A stretch of DNA of 64,000 nucleotides, taken from the NCBI GenBank assembly GCA_025060195.1, contig JANXCQ010000002.1, positions 62,001-126,000 of the forward strand, read 5' to 3'. Source of the DNA: Gemmatales bacterium. Its GTDB lineage: Bacteria; Planctomycetota; Planctomycetia; Gemmatales; HRBIN36. The notes below the pieces were generated by a model. It was not told where the DNA came from and ran no database searches. It saw only the letters and a program-made list of their open reading frames with translations. Numbering within the stretch: position 1 is the stretch's first letter; each line of letters begins with the position of its first letter. This document shows positions 27,628 through 38,100 of the stretch, one piece after another. The translations under genes and the position numbers were made by a program.

Positions 27628-29067
27628 TTACGGGCTTGCGGAGGCAACACCCGGCGGGGGCGCCAGCAGGGTCTGCATGCGTTTCATCTTCCCGGACACG
27701 GGATCGGGGCGAATTTCATCAACTGGAATTATGTTCACTTGAATCAGGGGATGCAGCTGCGCCTCGCATAAGGCGGCTTGAAGGCGTCGTTGGATTTCCG
27801 CCACGTTCAGTTGCCGGCCGGGCACCGGCGCTATGCGCAGGTCGAACCGCGTCCAGTCCGTTTGGATAAATTGGAACTCGGCGACGTCGAAACAGCGATA
27901 CATCACTTCCAGGAAAATAAAGGGCGAAAACTCCTCGTAATGGTCGTTGCGGCGAATCCAGAAGCGATCCTTGGTGCGACCTTCGATAGCGGCGACGTGG
28001 GGCAGGTTGCTGCCACAGGGACAGCGTTGCGGATTCATCGTGATCACGTCCCCGATTTCATAACGGATGAAGGGCATCACGTAATTATGTAAACAGGTAA
28101 CCAGGACGCGGCTGCCCTTGGTGCCTGGCGGGACGGGGCGATAACGATCATCAACGACCTCTAAGATAGCCAAATCCACATTGACATGAGCGCCTTGGTG
28201 ATAAGGACAACCCACGGTGAGCGTCATGCACTCGCCCATGGCATAATGGTCGGAAACGTGAACGCCGAAGGCACCTTCGATCAGTTCGCGGGCTTGCGGC
28301 GTCAGCGGTTCGCTCATGTTGGTGAGCATCTGTAACTGGCCCGACTCCCGCAGCCGTAATCGGCCTGCTAATTGTTCCCGCGCTAAGGCTTCCAACACGC
28401 TCGCATAACCGGTCAGGAAATTCGGTTGGAATTCGTTGAGTTGCTGGACGTTTTTTTCCAGTGAGTCCTGCAAAGAAAGACGCAAGGTTTGCGCGAAGCG
28501 GTGAACGGCCCGCGGCATGTAGGTGAAGACTACAGAGCTGGGGTAGAACCCCGGTTTGACATAGAAACTGGCCCAGCGTGCGGGGCGACCGAATCGGCGA
28601 AACAAGGTTTTCCAGCGTTTTTCGAGAGGATGGCCTCGAGCCAATTGCAACGCAAACGCCAATTGAATGTCTTTTTGCTCCTGCACGATGAAAATGGGCC
28701 GGCCTTGGCTGCCCGAAGTGTGACAGATGACGTAGCGATCGAGAAATAACCGACCGAGGTTCGCTGGATCGCTCGCAAAGGCTTCCACGTCGGCTAGACG
28801 AATCCGCCGGTCAGTAACCACTTCGTCGAAATGTTCCATAATTTCCTGCTTGTTCGTGATCGGCAAACGCTCGAGGGGACATGAGTCAGGGTCAATGTGG
28901 CGGAAACGTCGGCGGTAAAACGGGGAATTTTCGAGGGCAAAGCGGAGTAACTTGCGCAGTTGGCCTCGCTGGTAGGCGAAGAGTTGCTCCGGTTGACGTC
29001 GGCGTCGGTTGGCCAATCGGGCTACGGTGTAGATGAACTGGACCGTCTCCCAGGCACGGGTCAGCAT
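27628..29067 (-). CDS. Phenylacetate-CoA ligase-like (PaaK/CapK) adenylate-forming enzyme
   Basis: 479 residues. The ATP/AMP-binding loop CHTSGSQGRPIFI is at about 115-127, with the N-terminal SPFYRRRFRHID and LPITNKQEIMEHF patterns typical of the PaaK/CapK group, and the zinc-like Cys pair RCPCGSN near 385. Such enzymes adenylate a carboxylate, then usually form a thioester; CapK relatives work in polysaccharide or secondary metabolite pathways. The substrate is unknown. Start ATG 29067 has AAGGAG six bases upstream; the frame is open 14 codons further. Lies 25 bases after the small anti-sigma-like gene, so may be part of the sigma factor operon. Confidence 0.8.
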   Translation of the reverse strand: MLTRAWETVQFIYTVARLANRRRRQPEQLFAYQRGQLRKLLRFALENSPFYRRRFRHIDPDSCPLERLPITNKQEIMEHFDEVVTDRRIRLADVEAFASDPANLGRLFLDRYVICHTSGSQGRPIFIVQEQKDIQLAFALQLARGHPLEKRWKTLFRRFGRPARWASFYVKPGFYPSSVVFTYMPRAVHRFAQTLRLSLQDSLEKNVQQLNEFQPNFLTGYASVLEALAREQLAGRLRLRESGQLQMLTNMSEPLTPQARELIEGAFGVHVSDHYAMGECMTLTVGCPYHQGAHVNVDLAILEVVDDRYRPVPPGTKGSRVLVTCLHNYVMPFIRYEIGDVITMNPQRCPCGSNLPHVAAIEGRTKDRFWIRRNDHYEEFSPFIFLEVMYRCFDVAEFQFIQTDWTRFDLRIAPVPGRQLNVAEIQRRLQAALCEAQLHPLIQVNIIPVDEIRPDPVSGKMKRMQTLLAPPPGVASASP

Positions 29068-29092
29068 GGTCAGCTCCTTGCTCCGACCGCGA

Positions 29093-29449
29093 TTATTGGG
29101 CTTGCGCACTCTGCAAGTCGTCGAGATTAGCTTGACAGATAGCGCACGCTATCACTTCCAGATGAAAGCGGATATAGTCAGCCTGGGGACGGGGTAATTT
29201 TTTCGCGAGGAAGAGCGCCAGCTCTTCACGGCTGGGACAACTGACCTGAAAACGGCGCCAAATCGCTGCGACGCTGTGTTCGCCTTGATCGCGTCGCTCC
29301 AAGATTCGGGCCAGTTCGCGGCGGAGCGTGGGCTGTTCGCGCAAGGCCGATTCGATGCGGGCCAGTTCCTCTTCCGTCAAGGTTTCGTCGAGGAAGGCCT
29401 CCAGGTCTTGCGGCGTAATTAGGGGCACGCTGGACACAGTGTCGCTCAT
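29093..29449 (-). CDS. Small zinc-finger/anti-sigma-like protein
   Basis: 118 residues. An acidic helical N-terminus (LEAFLDETLTEEELARIESAL) is followed by a second helical block ending HLEVIACAICQANL, a His...CxxC arrangement that resembles the zinc-binding anti-sigma domain, though spacing is HX5CX2C rather than HX3CX2C. No membrane segment, so if it is an anti-sigma factor it is cytoplasmic. The ATG lies 10 bases after the ECF sigma factor stop, which supports a functional pair. No strong ribosome binding site, so translation may be coupled. Confidence 0.65.
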   Translation of the reverse strand: MSDTVSSVPLITPQDLEAFLDETLTEEELARIESALREQPTLRRELARILERRDQGEHSVAAIWRRFQVSCPSREELALFLAKKLPRPQADYIRFHLEVIACAICQANLDDLQSAQAQ

Positions 29450-29459
29450 GGAGGATCCG

Positions 29460-30089
29460 TCAGGTGTCAGCAGATTGCAGTTCGGGGAAAACATCCGGAG
29501 AGAGCTGGCGTTTGCGGAGGAGCGAGCGGATGCGTTCGAGCACGGCAAAGCGGATATTAGCGACCCGTTGCGGATCAATTTTGAGGAAAGCTGCGACCTG
29601 GCGATTGGGCCAGCCTTTGACGAACATCAGTTCCACCACCTTGAGCCGTTCATAATCGCCGTGGCCTTTCCATTCGCTGACGAGTTGCTGGAGCACCTCG
29701 GCCAAGGTACGAGCTTCCAGGTCGCGCCGTTCCTGATGGCGAAACCAGGTGGAAGGCCCTGCGCCGCCACTGGCCACGGAAGCTAACTGCGGATCGTCGG
29801 CCCATTGTTGCAGGGGATGTCGCCCTTGTTTGCGCAGTTGGTCAATGATTTTGTTGCGCAAGACGCTGAACAAAAAGGTCTGCAGGTCCCAGGAATGCTG
29901 CAAATGCGGCGCGGCCTGGTGCAGGGCCAGGAGCGTTTCCTGCACGACGTCCTGGGCCAGGTTCGGATCGCGAAGGCGCCTGCGGGCCGAAGCAAGCAAG
30001 CGCCCCTGATAACGCGCTACCAGTTGCGTCCAGGCCTCGCTGTCGCCTTGACGGATGCGTTCCAGAAGCAGCTTATCGGAAATCTGCAT
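29460..30089 (-). CDS. ECF-type RNA polymerase sigma factor
   Basis: 209 residues with region 2 at about 20-90 (ARYQGRLLASARRRL, NLAQDVVQETLLALH) and region 4 at about 130-195 with a helix-turn-helix (KGWPNRQVAAFLKIDPQRVANIRFAVLERI). Region 3 is absent, as in extracytoplasmic-function sigma factors. The ATG has AGGAAAC upstream. It heads an apparent operon with the anti-sigma-like gene and the adenylate-forming enzyme. Planctomycetes carry many such factors; the inducing signal is not visible. Confidence 0.9.
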   Translation of the reverse strand: MQISDKLLLERIRQGDSEAWTQLVARYQGRLLASARRRLRDPNLAQDVVQETLLALHQAAPHLQHSWDLQTFLFSVLRNKIIDQLRKQGRHPLQQWADDPQLASVASGGAGPSTWFRHQERRDLEARTLAEVLQQLVSEWKGHGDYERLKVVELMFVKGWPNRQVAAFLKIDPQRVANIRFAVLERIRSLLRKRQLSPDVFPELQSADT

Positions 30090-30323
30090 GATGGTTTCCT
30101 GCGGCCGACGCTTTGCTGCTACGCGCCGGTATTCTCTTTATTGTAACCCAATCAGCTACCTGGTTAGCCACACCCAGGAATTAAACCGACTTCCTGCAAA
30201 GCGGTGCGAGTTTCCACTTGTTTTTTTACGTTAGCACACCACCTTTCTTAGCCGATCTCTATGTTCCTACAAACTCAGGTTATTTTAGCGCTATGGTCAA
30301 ACTGTACTAAGCCCTTGAGAGTT

Positions 30324-31007
30324 TCAGTGGACCGCAGACGGAATCGTGGATCGGTTATGCAAATTGTCCGAAGGACAATTGATGCGAACCTGGTAAACGA
30401 AGGCGGGGGGAACATTGATCAAAACCAACCGGCGTTGCGTTTGATGCTTCTGGAGGAAGCGTTGGGTAATTCGACCGACACGGTAGAGGCGACGTTTCTC
30501 CGATTTTCCGACAAAAGGCATCTTTAATCGGCGAATGCCCACATATTCGAAGTAAACGAGCCAGCCTTGCGGTTGCAGCCAACGCTCAAAAAGTTCCAGG
30601 ATGGTGCGTACCTGCTCCGAGCGAAAATTGTTCAGAGGCAGGCCGGAAATGATGCAGTCGTAGCGCTCTGTGGGGTGAAATTCTTCCACCGCGGTGGGAT
30701 AGAGATAAACCTGGGGTACGTAGGGTTGGAAACGCGGATCGCTGGCGAACCGTATTTGCAGCCATTCGACGAACCGCGGATTGATCTCGACGAGATCGAA
30801 TCGGTCGCCGGGTTGCAGCTGTTGCAAAATCGCCGCGGTAACGCTTCCGGTGCCGGGGCCAACTTCCAGAATGCGCCATGTGGGTCGTGGCGGCTTGAGA
30901 ACCTGTGTCATCGCCCGTGCTAAGAACGGGCTGCTGGGGGCAATCGCTCCCGTGTGATAAAAGTCGCGCCACCATTCGGCCAGAAAGCGGACCCACGAGC
31001 GGAGCAT
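30324..31007 (-). CDS. SAM-dependent methyltransferase (phospholipid N-methyltransferase/rRNA dimethylase-like)
   Basis: 227 residues with a class I SAM fold. Motif I is ILEVGPGTGSVTAAI at about 46-60, and the acidic end of strand 2 is DLVEINPRF near 71. The N-terminus (FLAEWWRDFYHTGAIAPSSPFLARAM) and ISGLPLNNF near 120 closely follow the PmtA/KsgA-related pattern, where NLPF or similar marks the catalytic loop. Phosphatidylethanolamine methylation is one possibility. It starts 18 bases after the YXWXGXW gene ends, so the two may share a transcript. Confidence 0.78.
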   Translation of the reverse strand: MLRSWVRFLAEWWRDFYHTGAIAPSSPFLARAMTQVLKPPRPTWRILEVGPGTGSVTAAILQQLQPGDRFDLVEINPRFVEWLQIRFASDPRFQPYVPQVYLYPTAVEEFHPTERYDCIISGLPLNNFRSEQVRTILELFERWLQPQGWLVYFEYVGIRRLKMPFVGKSEKRRLYRVGRITQRFLQKHQTQRRLVLINVPPAFVYQVRINCPSDNLHNRSTIPSAVH

Positions 31008-31025
31008 AGAGGCATGTTACACACC

Positions 31026-33629
31026 TCAACGGCCACGAACAGGTCGCGCGGGCGCTCCCGGAGTCGGGCCACGCATGGGCACTGCCCCTACCCCGCGCGG
31101 AAATGGACTTGCGCTCATTCGAGGCGGCGAACTTATACGGGGCGCAGGCGCAGCCCAAGGCCGTTCCACATTGGTCCCGCGCGGGACAAAACCGCGCTCC
31201 CCTGGCCTGACGGAAGGCAGGGGCGAAGTCGCTCGATGGGGCATAGCAGGTGCACGAGGCGGCGTTACCACCGCACGACTCGCTGGTGAGTTAGTGCGTG
31301 CCACAGATGGCGGAAGAACCTCCGCCGCACTAGCCCGTCGCGCAGGTAGCACCAAATCCGCTCCGGCAGCACCCCGCGAAATGGTTCCCCTCGCAGGCAC
31401 GATGCCCGAGTGCGCTCTGTCCAAATCATCCCAAGGAATGGCTCCTCGAGGACGCTCGGGCGCGGGCCTCTCGTTGGGACGGGTGGGCGATACGGGACGT
31501 TCCTGCGGAACGACGCGCGGCGGCGGAGCCGAGGGAACCACTCGTCCAGGTGGCGCACTCGGTACTCCGGACGGTGCGGTGCGCTCCTCAGGCGCTCGGG
31601 CAGGAACCACAGGCCGTTCGCTGGGACGCGCCGGAGGCCTGACAGGCTCCTCCGAGGGACGAACGGGAGTCGGACGGACATTCCCTTCGCTGGGCTTTCC
31701 TGGCCCTGGAGTTGGTCGCCCTTCGCCCGGCGGTCGGCTTGGCCCAGGACGCGGTTTTTCCTCGGCAGGTCGCCCGGCAGGTGGCTGCGGTTTTTCAGCA
31801 CCAGGCCGAGACACCGGCGGTCTGATCGGTTCCTCCGCAGGTCGCGGTGCAATCGGTTTCGCCTTGTCCTCGATCGGTTTCGCGGGCCCAGGCCTCACCT
31901 TATCTTCCATGGGCTTACTCGGCGCTGGCTTTGTCTTGTCTTCGATTGGTTTACCGGGCAATGGCTTGGTCTGGTCTTCGATCGGCTTACCCGGCCCGGG
32001 TTTCGCTTGATCTTCGATAGGCTTGCTCGGCCGTGGCTTCGTCTTATCCTCAATCGGTTTACTAAGCGGCGGTTTGGTCTTGTCCTCGCGGGGTTGAACA
32101 GGAGTCGGTTTCGATTTATCGTCACCCGGTTTCCCAGGAGTCGGTTTGGTCTTATCCTCGCCCGGCTTGCCCGCAAGGGGTTTGGTCTTATCGTCGGTCG
32201 GCTTTCCGGTAGTCGGCGGCGGTTTCAGTTCCGACTTGGGAAGCACCGGAGGTGGTGGCGTCTTGGCCGCGGGAACTTGGGCGAGGTTCTTGACCGCCAC
32301 GGGTTGCACCCGCAAAGGCGCTTTGCCGGGCTCGGGCTTGGCCTGGGCCAGTTTCCGCTCCAGTTCGGAGCGCTGCTGTTGCACGCGCCGCGTTTCCTCA
32401 GCCGCTTTACGCACCACTTCCAACTGCTTATTGTCGAGCTTTTGCGTGGGAACTGTTTTGGGATTGATCCGACTCACCGAACCGGCCACAGCCAATTCCC
32501 GCAGTTTCCTCTGCCGTTCGGGATCGCCTGCCGCTGCCGCCAATAGTTTCCGTTGCTCCTCCAAAGTCCGAGGCGGACGCGGAGCAGTGCCCTGCATGCG
32601 GGCTTGCGTCAACCAACGTTGCCGCGCCAACCATTGCGGATCCTGACCTCGATAGGCCAACGCATAGTAATTCACCAAAGGATCGAAACAACCCGGATGC
32701 ACGCGATAGTAAAAAATGGACACAAACCCGGAACGGGCATAAAACGGGTCGTAAAAATCCCCAAAGAAGAATGAGAACCTCCGCGTGTGCACAAACAGGA
32801 AACTGGTCAGGCACGGCTCGGGCACCCAAAAGCACGGTCGCCAAAACCAACCTGGACGATAGCAAATCGCGAAATCCACCCAAATCGGACAAAATAGCCA
32901 GCCACGCCAGCGAAACGGGAAATCCCAGAATCCATCTACGAAAACGTAGCCGTACGGCGTCCAGTAGTAGCAAGCAGGCGTCCAAACCCAGCCCGGCCGA
33001 AAGAGCACCCACACACCAGGACGCCAATACCAGCGGAAATCCACATAAACCCAGTTGCCCGGCACGTAAAAATAATCTGGCCCCGGAGCGGGCGGGGGAT
33101 CGGCCAACGGTGGCGGCTCCGGCGGTTCAGGCACGACTTCCACTTCCTTCTGCGCCACCGGCTTCCAATAACCCGGCACCCATTGCCAACCGCCCTCGAC
33201 GCGCACCCACGTCCCTGGCACCCATTCCATTCCCGGCGGAATCGCGCGCCAAATGCCGCTCACCCAGAGGAACTCCTCTTTCTCATCGTCCCAATACCAG
33301 TAACCAGGTATCCACTGCACATTCTCACCCGCAGGCTTTTGATCAGGAGGAATCTCCTCAATCGGCCGAGGCGGTTCGCGCGGCACAATGGGCCCTGGTT
33401 GCGGACGCACCCGCGCCGGCTGAGCAAACGCTTCGTGCACCGGACCACGCAGCACCGGCTTAGCTCCCTCCGGAACCGCTTCCCCCGTGCCTTCCCAACC
33501 TTCCGGCGCAATAAAAGCCGTGGGATCGCTGTCAGGTTCCTCCCTGATTTCTTGCGACACCACGCCCGTGCTCAGCCACCCCAGCACTCCCAACGCCGCC
33601 GCAATCACCCAAGAAATCTGTCGCTTCAT
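31026..33629 (-). CDS. Secreted YXWXGXW-repeat protein with long Pro/Lys repeat tail
   Basis: 867 residues. Signal peptide (MKRQISWVIAAALGVLGWLSTGVVS), then at about 80-330 a Trp/Tyr-rich region with YXWXGXW-type repeats (WIPGYWYWDDEKEEFLWVSG, then WVPGTW, WVPGYW). Next a charged helix at about 380-470, then sixteen 12-residue repeats (unit like GKPIEDKTKPLP) and a Pro/Arg-rich C-terminus to the end. ATG 33629 is preceded by GGAG seven bases away; the frame is open to 33779, but that would bury the signal peptide. Probably a structural component of the cell surface or matrix; the tail should be extended and disordered. Confidence 0.8.
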   Translation of the reverse strand: MKRQISWVIAAALGVLGWLSTGVVSQEIREEPDSDPTAFIAPEGWEGTGEAVPEGAKPVLRGPVHEAFAQPARVRPQPGPIVPREPPRPIEEIPPDQKPAGENVQWIPGYWYWDDEKEEFLWVSGIWRAIPPGMEWVPGTWVRVEGGWQWVPGYWKPVAQKEVEVVPEPPEPPPLADPPPAPGPDYFYVPGNWVYVDFRWYWRPGVWVLFRPGWVWTPACYYWTPYGYVFVDGFWDFPFRWRGWLFCPIWVDFAICYRPGWFWRPCFWVPEPCLTSFLFVHTRRFSFFFGDFYDPFYARSGFVSIFYYRVHPGCFDPLVNYYALAYRGQDPQWLARQRWLTQARMQGTAPRPPRTLEEQRKLLAAAAGDPERQRKLRELAVAGSVSRINPKTVPTQKLDNKQLEVVRKAAEETRRVQQQRSELERKLAQAKPEPGKAPLRVQPVAVKNLAQVPAAKTPPPPVLPKSELKPPPTTGKPTDDKTKPLAGKPGEDKTKPTPGKPGDDKSKPTPVQPREDKTKPPLSKPIEDKTKPRPSKPIEDQAKPGPGKPIEDQTKPLPGKPIEDKTKPAPSKPMEDKVRPGPAKPIEDKAKPIAPRPAEEPIRPPVSRPGAEKPQPPAGRPAEEKPRPGPSRPPGEGRPTPGPGKPSEGNVRPTPVRPSEEPVRPPARPSERPVVPARAPEERTAPSGVPSAPPGRVVPSAPPPRVVPQERPVSPTRPNERPAPERPRGAIPWDDLDRAHSGIVPARGTISRGAAGADLVLPARRASAAEVLPPSVARTNSPASRAVVTPPRAPAMPHRATSPLPSVRPGERGFVPRGTNVERPWAAPAPRISSPPRMSASPFPRGVGAVPMRGPTPGAPARPVRGR
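31629..32207 (-). repeat. Sixteen tandem 36-bp (12-residue) coding repeats
   Basis: Within the YXWXGXW gene, a 12-residue unit [G/S]KPIEDKTKPxP repeats sixteen times (one unit has 13 residues), covering 193 codons. Central copies (GKPIEDQTKPLP, GKPIEDKTKPAP, SKPIEDKTKPRP) are nearest to each other, while copies at the C-terminal side have drifted to Arg/Glu-rich forms (SRPGAEKPQPPA). This suggests expansion by slippage or unequal exchange. Confidence 0.9.
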
Positions 33630-33762
33630 CGGATGGTCTCCATCGTCTTGCTGACGCACCACTTCTCCCCCTAAGCTAACGCTAGCCAATCCTTGCCTTG
33701 CGCTGTGGAATAATTGTCGAGCCACCAATTCGACGTACCTTACCCCCTTAGGAGCCTTACCC

Positions 33763-35148
33763 ATGGCCCGGACGCTCATCAGCTTCGCCGTCTGCCTGCT
33801 CTACGCCAGCTTCCTTACTGCGCAGCGCGCTCAAGACGCCAGCCTTTTTCCCCCGCGCTTGCCAGAGAACAAGTCTCTGGTGAGTGATACCTCGCCCCTA
33901 TTCCTCAAGCCGCCCGAGACCCTAGCCGCTTCAGTCCGCGTAGCCCAGACCGCGCCCCGCGTGGACTTCGCCTACTACCCCGGTCAGACTTACCCAGGCC
34001 GGCCCTGGTCGAACTGGGGACAGGGCTGCGTCGTCGGCGATGTCTTCTACTCGGCCATCGGCGACCATCACGGTCCCGAAGGCACGGCCCGCGTCTTCGC
34101 CTACGATTCCCGCACCGGCCAATTTCGCATCGTAGTAGATGTCCGCACGCTCCTCAACCTCCCCAAAGGCCATTATACTCCCGGCAAGATTCACTCCCAC
34201 CTCACCGCAGGCAAAGACGGCTGCATTTACTTCTCGACCCATCGTGGCCCCACCAATGTTACCACCCCACAATATCACTACAAGGGCGACTGGATTATCC
34301 GCTATAACCCCAAAACTGACCGCGCCGAAATCGTCGTTCACGCCCCGTTACCCAACCAATGTATGCCCACAGGCCTACTCGACCCCGAGCGCATGATCTT
34401 TTACGCCGGCACTGCAGACGGCAACCGCGCCATCTCCCGCGTCATGTTCCTGGCCTACGACGTCCTCCACCGCAAAGTCCTTTATAGCGATGAAGCGGGG
34501 CCAGGCCGCGCCATGATCCTCGCCCGCTCCACCGGCAAAGTGTACTTCCACCCCGGCCCCTATCAGGCCGGCCGCCGCACCGGTTTAGTCTGCTTCGACC
34601 CCGCCAAGCCCGGTAAGCCCACACCTGTCACCGCAGAACTCGGCTTACGCGCTGCCACTGAGGAAAGCCCCGACGGAAAAGTCTATACCGTTGACCAAGG
34701 TCACCTTTGGGAATTCGACACCCGTCGCGAAACCGCTCGACATCTTGGAAAAATCACCATCGGCCAAGCCGATTACATCACATCCTTAGCGCTCGACCCG
34801 AAGACATGGCGCTATATATATTTCGTCGCCGGGGCACACGGCGGCGCCGAACGGGACGGCTCTCCATTAGTGCAATACGACACGAAAACAGGCACCTCCA
34901 AAGTTATCGCGTTCCTTCATCCGTTCTATTGGAATAAGTACGGCTACATACCGATGGGTAGCTATGGCCTAGCTGTGTCCCCAGAAGGCGACAAGGTCTA
35001 TATAACGTGGAACGGCCATTACGGCGGCTTACCTCCCGAAAGTGATAAGCCCACCCCATTCACCTTTCGTCCCTTACCAGCAAGAGCAGACTGGAACATC
35101 TGCGCCCTCACCGTGATTCACATCCCCGCCTTGGAACGCCAACCCTAA
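33763..35148 (+). CDS. Secreted beta-propeller-like protein of unknown role
   Basis: 461 residues with a signal peptide (MARTLISFAVCLLYASFLTA). The rest is strand-rich with repeats of the form RVFAYDSRTGQFRIVVDV, WIIRYNPKTDRAEIVVHA and LVQYDTKTGTSKVIAFL, typical blades of a seven-bladed propeller. Several conserved-looking His (KIHSHLTAGKDG, HGPEG) may bind metal as in oligogalacturonate lyase-type propellers, but this is not established. TTAGGAGC lies about nine bases before the ATG. Start is divergent from the YXWXGXW gene, about 130 bases away. Confidence 0.7.
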   Translation: MARTLISFAVCLLYASFLTAQRAQDASLFPPRLPENKSLVSDTSPLFLKPPETLAASVRVAQTAPRVDFAYYPGQTYPGRPWSNWGQGCVVGDVFYSAIGDHHGPEGTARVFAYDSRTGQFRIVVDVRTLLNLPKGHYTPGKIHSHLTAGKDGCIYFSTHRGPTNVTTPQYHYKGDWIIRYNPKTDRAEIVVHAPLPNQCMPTGLLDPERMIFYAGTADGNRAISRVMFLAYDVLHRKVLYSDEAGPGRAMILARSTGKVYFHPGPYQAGRRTGLVCFDPAKPGKPTPVTAELGLRAATEESPDGKVYTVDQGHLWEFDTRRETARHLGKITIGQADYITSLALDPKTWRYIYFVAGAHGGAERDGSPLVQYDTKTGTSKVIAFLHPFYWNKYGYIPMGSYGLAVSPEGDKVYITWNGHYGGLPPESDKPTPFTFRPLPARADWNICALTVIHIPALERQP

Positions 35149-35170
35149 GAGCGCGACCCATATCAAGCAC

Positions 35171-38100
35171 CTAATCCTCTGAGCCAGCTATCCGACACTG
35201 CGGTAACATCTGTCGCAAGATTTCCATACTATTTCGACTCATCTTGGTTTCGTAAAGGTATAGGGACCTCAGCTGCTTCATCTTTCCCAATGCGGCAACC
35301 GAACTATCCGAAACATTAGTACGTGATAGATTTAGTTCCTCAAGGTTCTTCATCTGCGCAAGCTTCACTACCCCGGCATCACTGATAAAGGTACTTTCCA
35401 AGCCAAGAGTGCGCAAGGATTCTGAACTCAGTATCTGTTCAATAGTATCGTCATTGATTTGCGTCCCCGAAAGATACAGCGCGTGAAGGTGCGATAGTCC
35501 TTTCAATTCCGATAACGTAGTTCCAAAGATAGGAAGATTACTGAGATTCAAAGAGCGCAAAGACGTAAACCGCGCTAACCTCGCCACCCCCTGATCAGTA
35601 ACAAAAGTACCCTCCAAATCTAATTCAGTGAGCTGGCGCAGGGCCAAAAGTTTCTCCAGGCCTGCGTCCGTGATGGCCGTATTGCGCAGCGACAGTTGCC
35701 GAAGATTACTCAACGAACTCAAGCAAGCCAGATCCTCATCTCTCACGGCCACCCCGTCTAACCGAAGTTCTCTCAGCTGTATCTGCTGCCCTAATCGCTG
35801 CAGACCTTGACGCGTCAAATTGTACCTCCTAAGAAACAGACGCTTAGGCGGGGAGATAGCAGCTAATAGATTGATTAGTCCGGTATCGGTCTCCGCCTGC
35901 TCAGGTAACCTAAGATCGACCAAGTTCATTCCCGCTAACACAGCTAGTCCCTCGTCGGTAACGAAAGTACCTCGCAGGTCTAAATTTTCTAACCCTCTCA
36001 TCTTAGAAAGTGCCTTTAGACCGATACCAGTAATTTTCGTATTGCATAACCGCAAGCTAATCAAGCAGCGCAAACCACTAAGATATGCTAGCCCCTTGTC
36101 AGTGATGTCACAGTCACTCAGGTCAAGAAAGCGCAAATCCCTCAGAGTCCCTATGACTTCCAAAGCTGCATCTGTAATCTGCGTGTTATAGACATAAAGA
36201 TACTGAAGATTGCTCAGCGCAGCTAAACACTTGATACCTTCATCTCGAAGCTGCGTCCCAGAAAGATCCAGATCCCACAGCTCTTTGAGCTGGCCTAGCT
36301 CCTTCAAGCCCGCGCCAGTCACCTGGGTATTTCGCATGATCAAACTCCTCAGAGCTTTACACTTGCCAATATAGGCCAACGCTTTATCAGAAATCGGGGT
36401 ATCCGAAAGATTAAGATGTCCCAAACTCTGTAGCGCTGCCACGTGCTTTGTACCCTCGTCCGTTATTCGAGTATTCTGGAGGCTCAAGGATTCGAGAGAA
36501 CGCAGCATACTCAACTTTTCCAGACCTGGATCGTTGAGACTTGTATCGTCCAAATACAGCCTGGTGAGAGCCAACTTAGCTAACCGATCCAGCGTTACGC
36601 CAGTTATGGCCGTGTCAATCAATGAGAGCATTTTTAGTTGGCGACACTCGGCCAGATGCACTAAACCCGCATCCGTAACGTTAGTATGACTTAGATCAAG
36701 GCCCTCCAACTTGGTAAGTTTCCCTATATGGACTAGACCTCGGTCGCTAATCTTTGTGCCAGCTAAGCCCAGGAATCTGAGACTCGGGCACTGAGCCAGC
36801 GCCGCCAACGCCTCATCTTCAACTTGTGTGTTACCCAACTGCAGGGATTCTAAGGCCGCCAGAGAACCGAGCGCCGCCAGGCACTTTCCTTGCACCCGTG
36901 TGTCTTTAAGGTCTAAGGAACGGAGCCGCCGACACTGCGCTAAGTGTTTCACTCCCGCATCACCAACGGGGGTGTCCGAAAGATCAAGATGTTCTAAGTG
37001 TTCGAGTTGCCCTAGCGTTTCCAATGCTTTGTCATGGATCACTGTGGATGACAGATCCAGCGATTTGAGCCCCCTAAATTGCAACAGATAACGAATATTA
37101 TCTCCTGTAACATTCGTGTCGGCCAAGCTAAGCTCTTCTAGCCGATTCCAGCCCCCGAAGGAGCGGAAGCCTTGGCCGTCAATCGGAGTGGCGCGCAGAT
37201 TCAGGCTTCGTAGTTGGGTTAAACACGCCAGTTGCTCCAGTCCCTTGTCGATGATCCGATTTCCATTTAATGCTAAACTCTCCAGATTATTAAAACGCCG
37301 TAGCACCGAAAGCGTGGCATCAGAAATCAAGGTGTAACTCAGCCCTAGATACCGAGCCCTTTCGGGGTTGGGAATGGCTTGAAGGCATGTCCCAGTAACG
37401 TTGGTATCATCGAGCAGAATCCTTTGTGGTGAACTATGTCGCAGAATTGTTTCTACACCCTTATCTGAAGCACAAGTCTTAGATAGATTCAATCTCCTAA
37501 GATGAGGCAAAGGCGGCAGGGATTCTAAACCGCGGTCGGTGATAGCAGTAGCCGATAAATCTAAAGCCTCGAGATTTTTCAACTCGCTAAGTTGCGCCAA
37601 GCCTGAATCGCTGATCTTAGCGCCACCTAGATTAAGGCGGCGCAAATGTTTCAAATTACCCACATGACCCAGTGCTTCATTCCCCACTCCAGTGAAATAC
37701 AAATTCAACGACTCCAGGAATTTCAACTCCCGGAGGGATCGCAGGCCGGCATCATTCATCCGCGTTCCGCCTAAGCCTAGACGCTTTAGGCCAGATAGCT
37801 TCGCCAGGTCAGCGAGTCCCCTATCGCTCAGCACCATGCCACTTAGGTCCAACGATTCTAAGCTTGGCAAGGACGATAGTCTCCCTACGAAGTCGTCAGG
37901 GATAGCGCAATGGAGCAGGCTGAGCTGTCTAATTTTCGTTTTCGATACCCATGTTAGAAAAGCCTCTGAGTCAAAGGTCGTTGATGCCAGTGAAACAGCT
38001 TGTAACGTGGGCCAGTGGGGGAAACGCTCGAAGTGGTGCTTCTCGAGCTTGGCCTCTGTTATGAAAAGGGCAATGGGTACGGGCGGCGCGGGCAGTTTGG

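Noticed and set aside
30221-30227. T7 run as an intrinsic terminator
   Set aside because: No stable hairpin precedes it on the plus strand and no plus-strand gene ends there.
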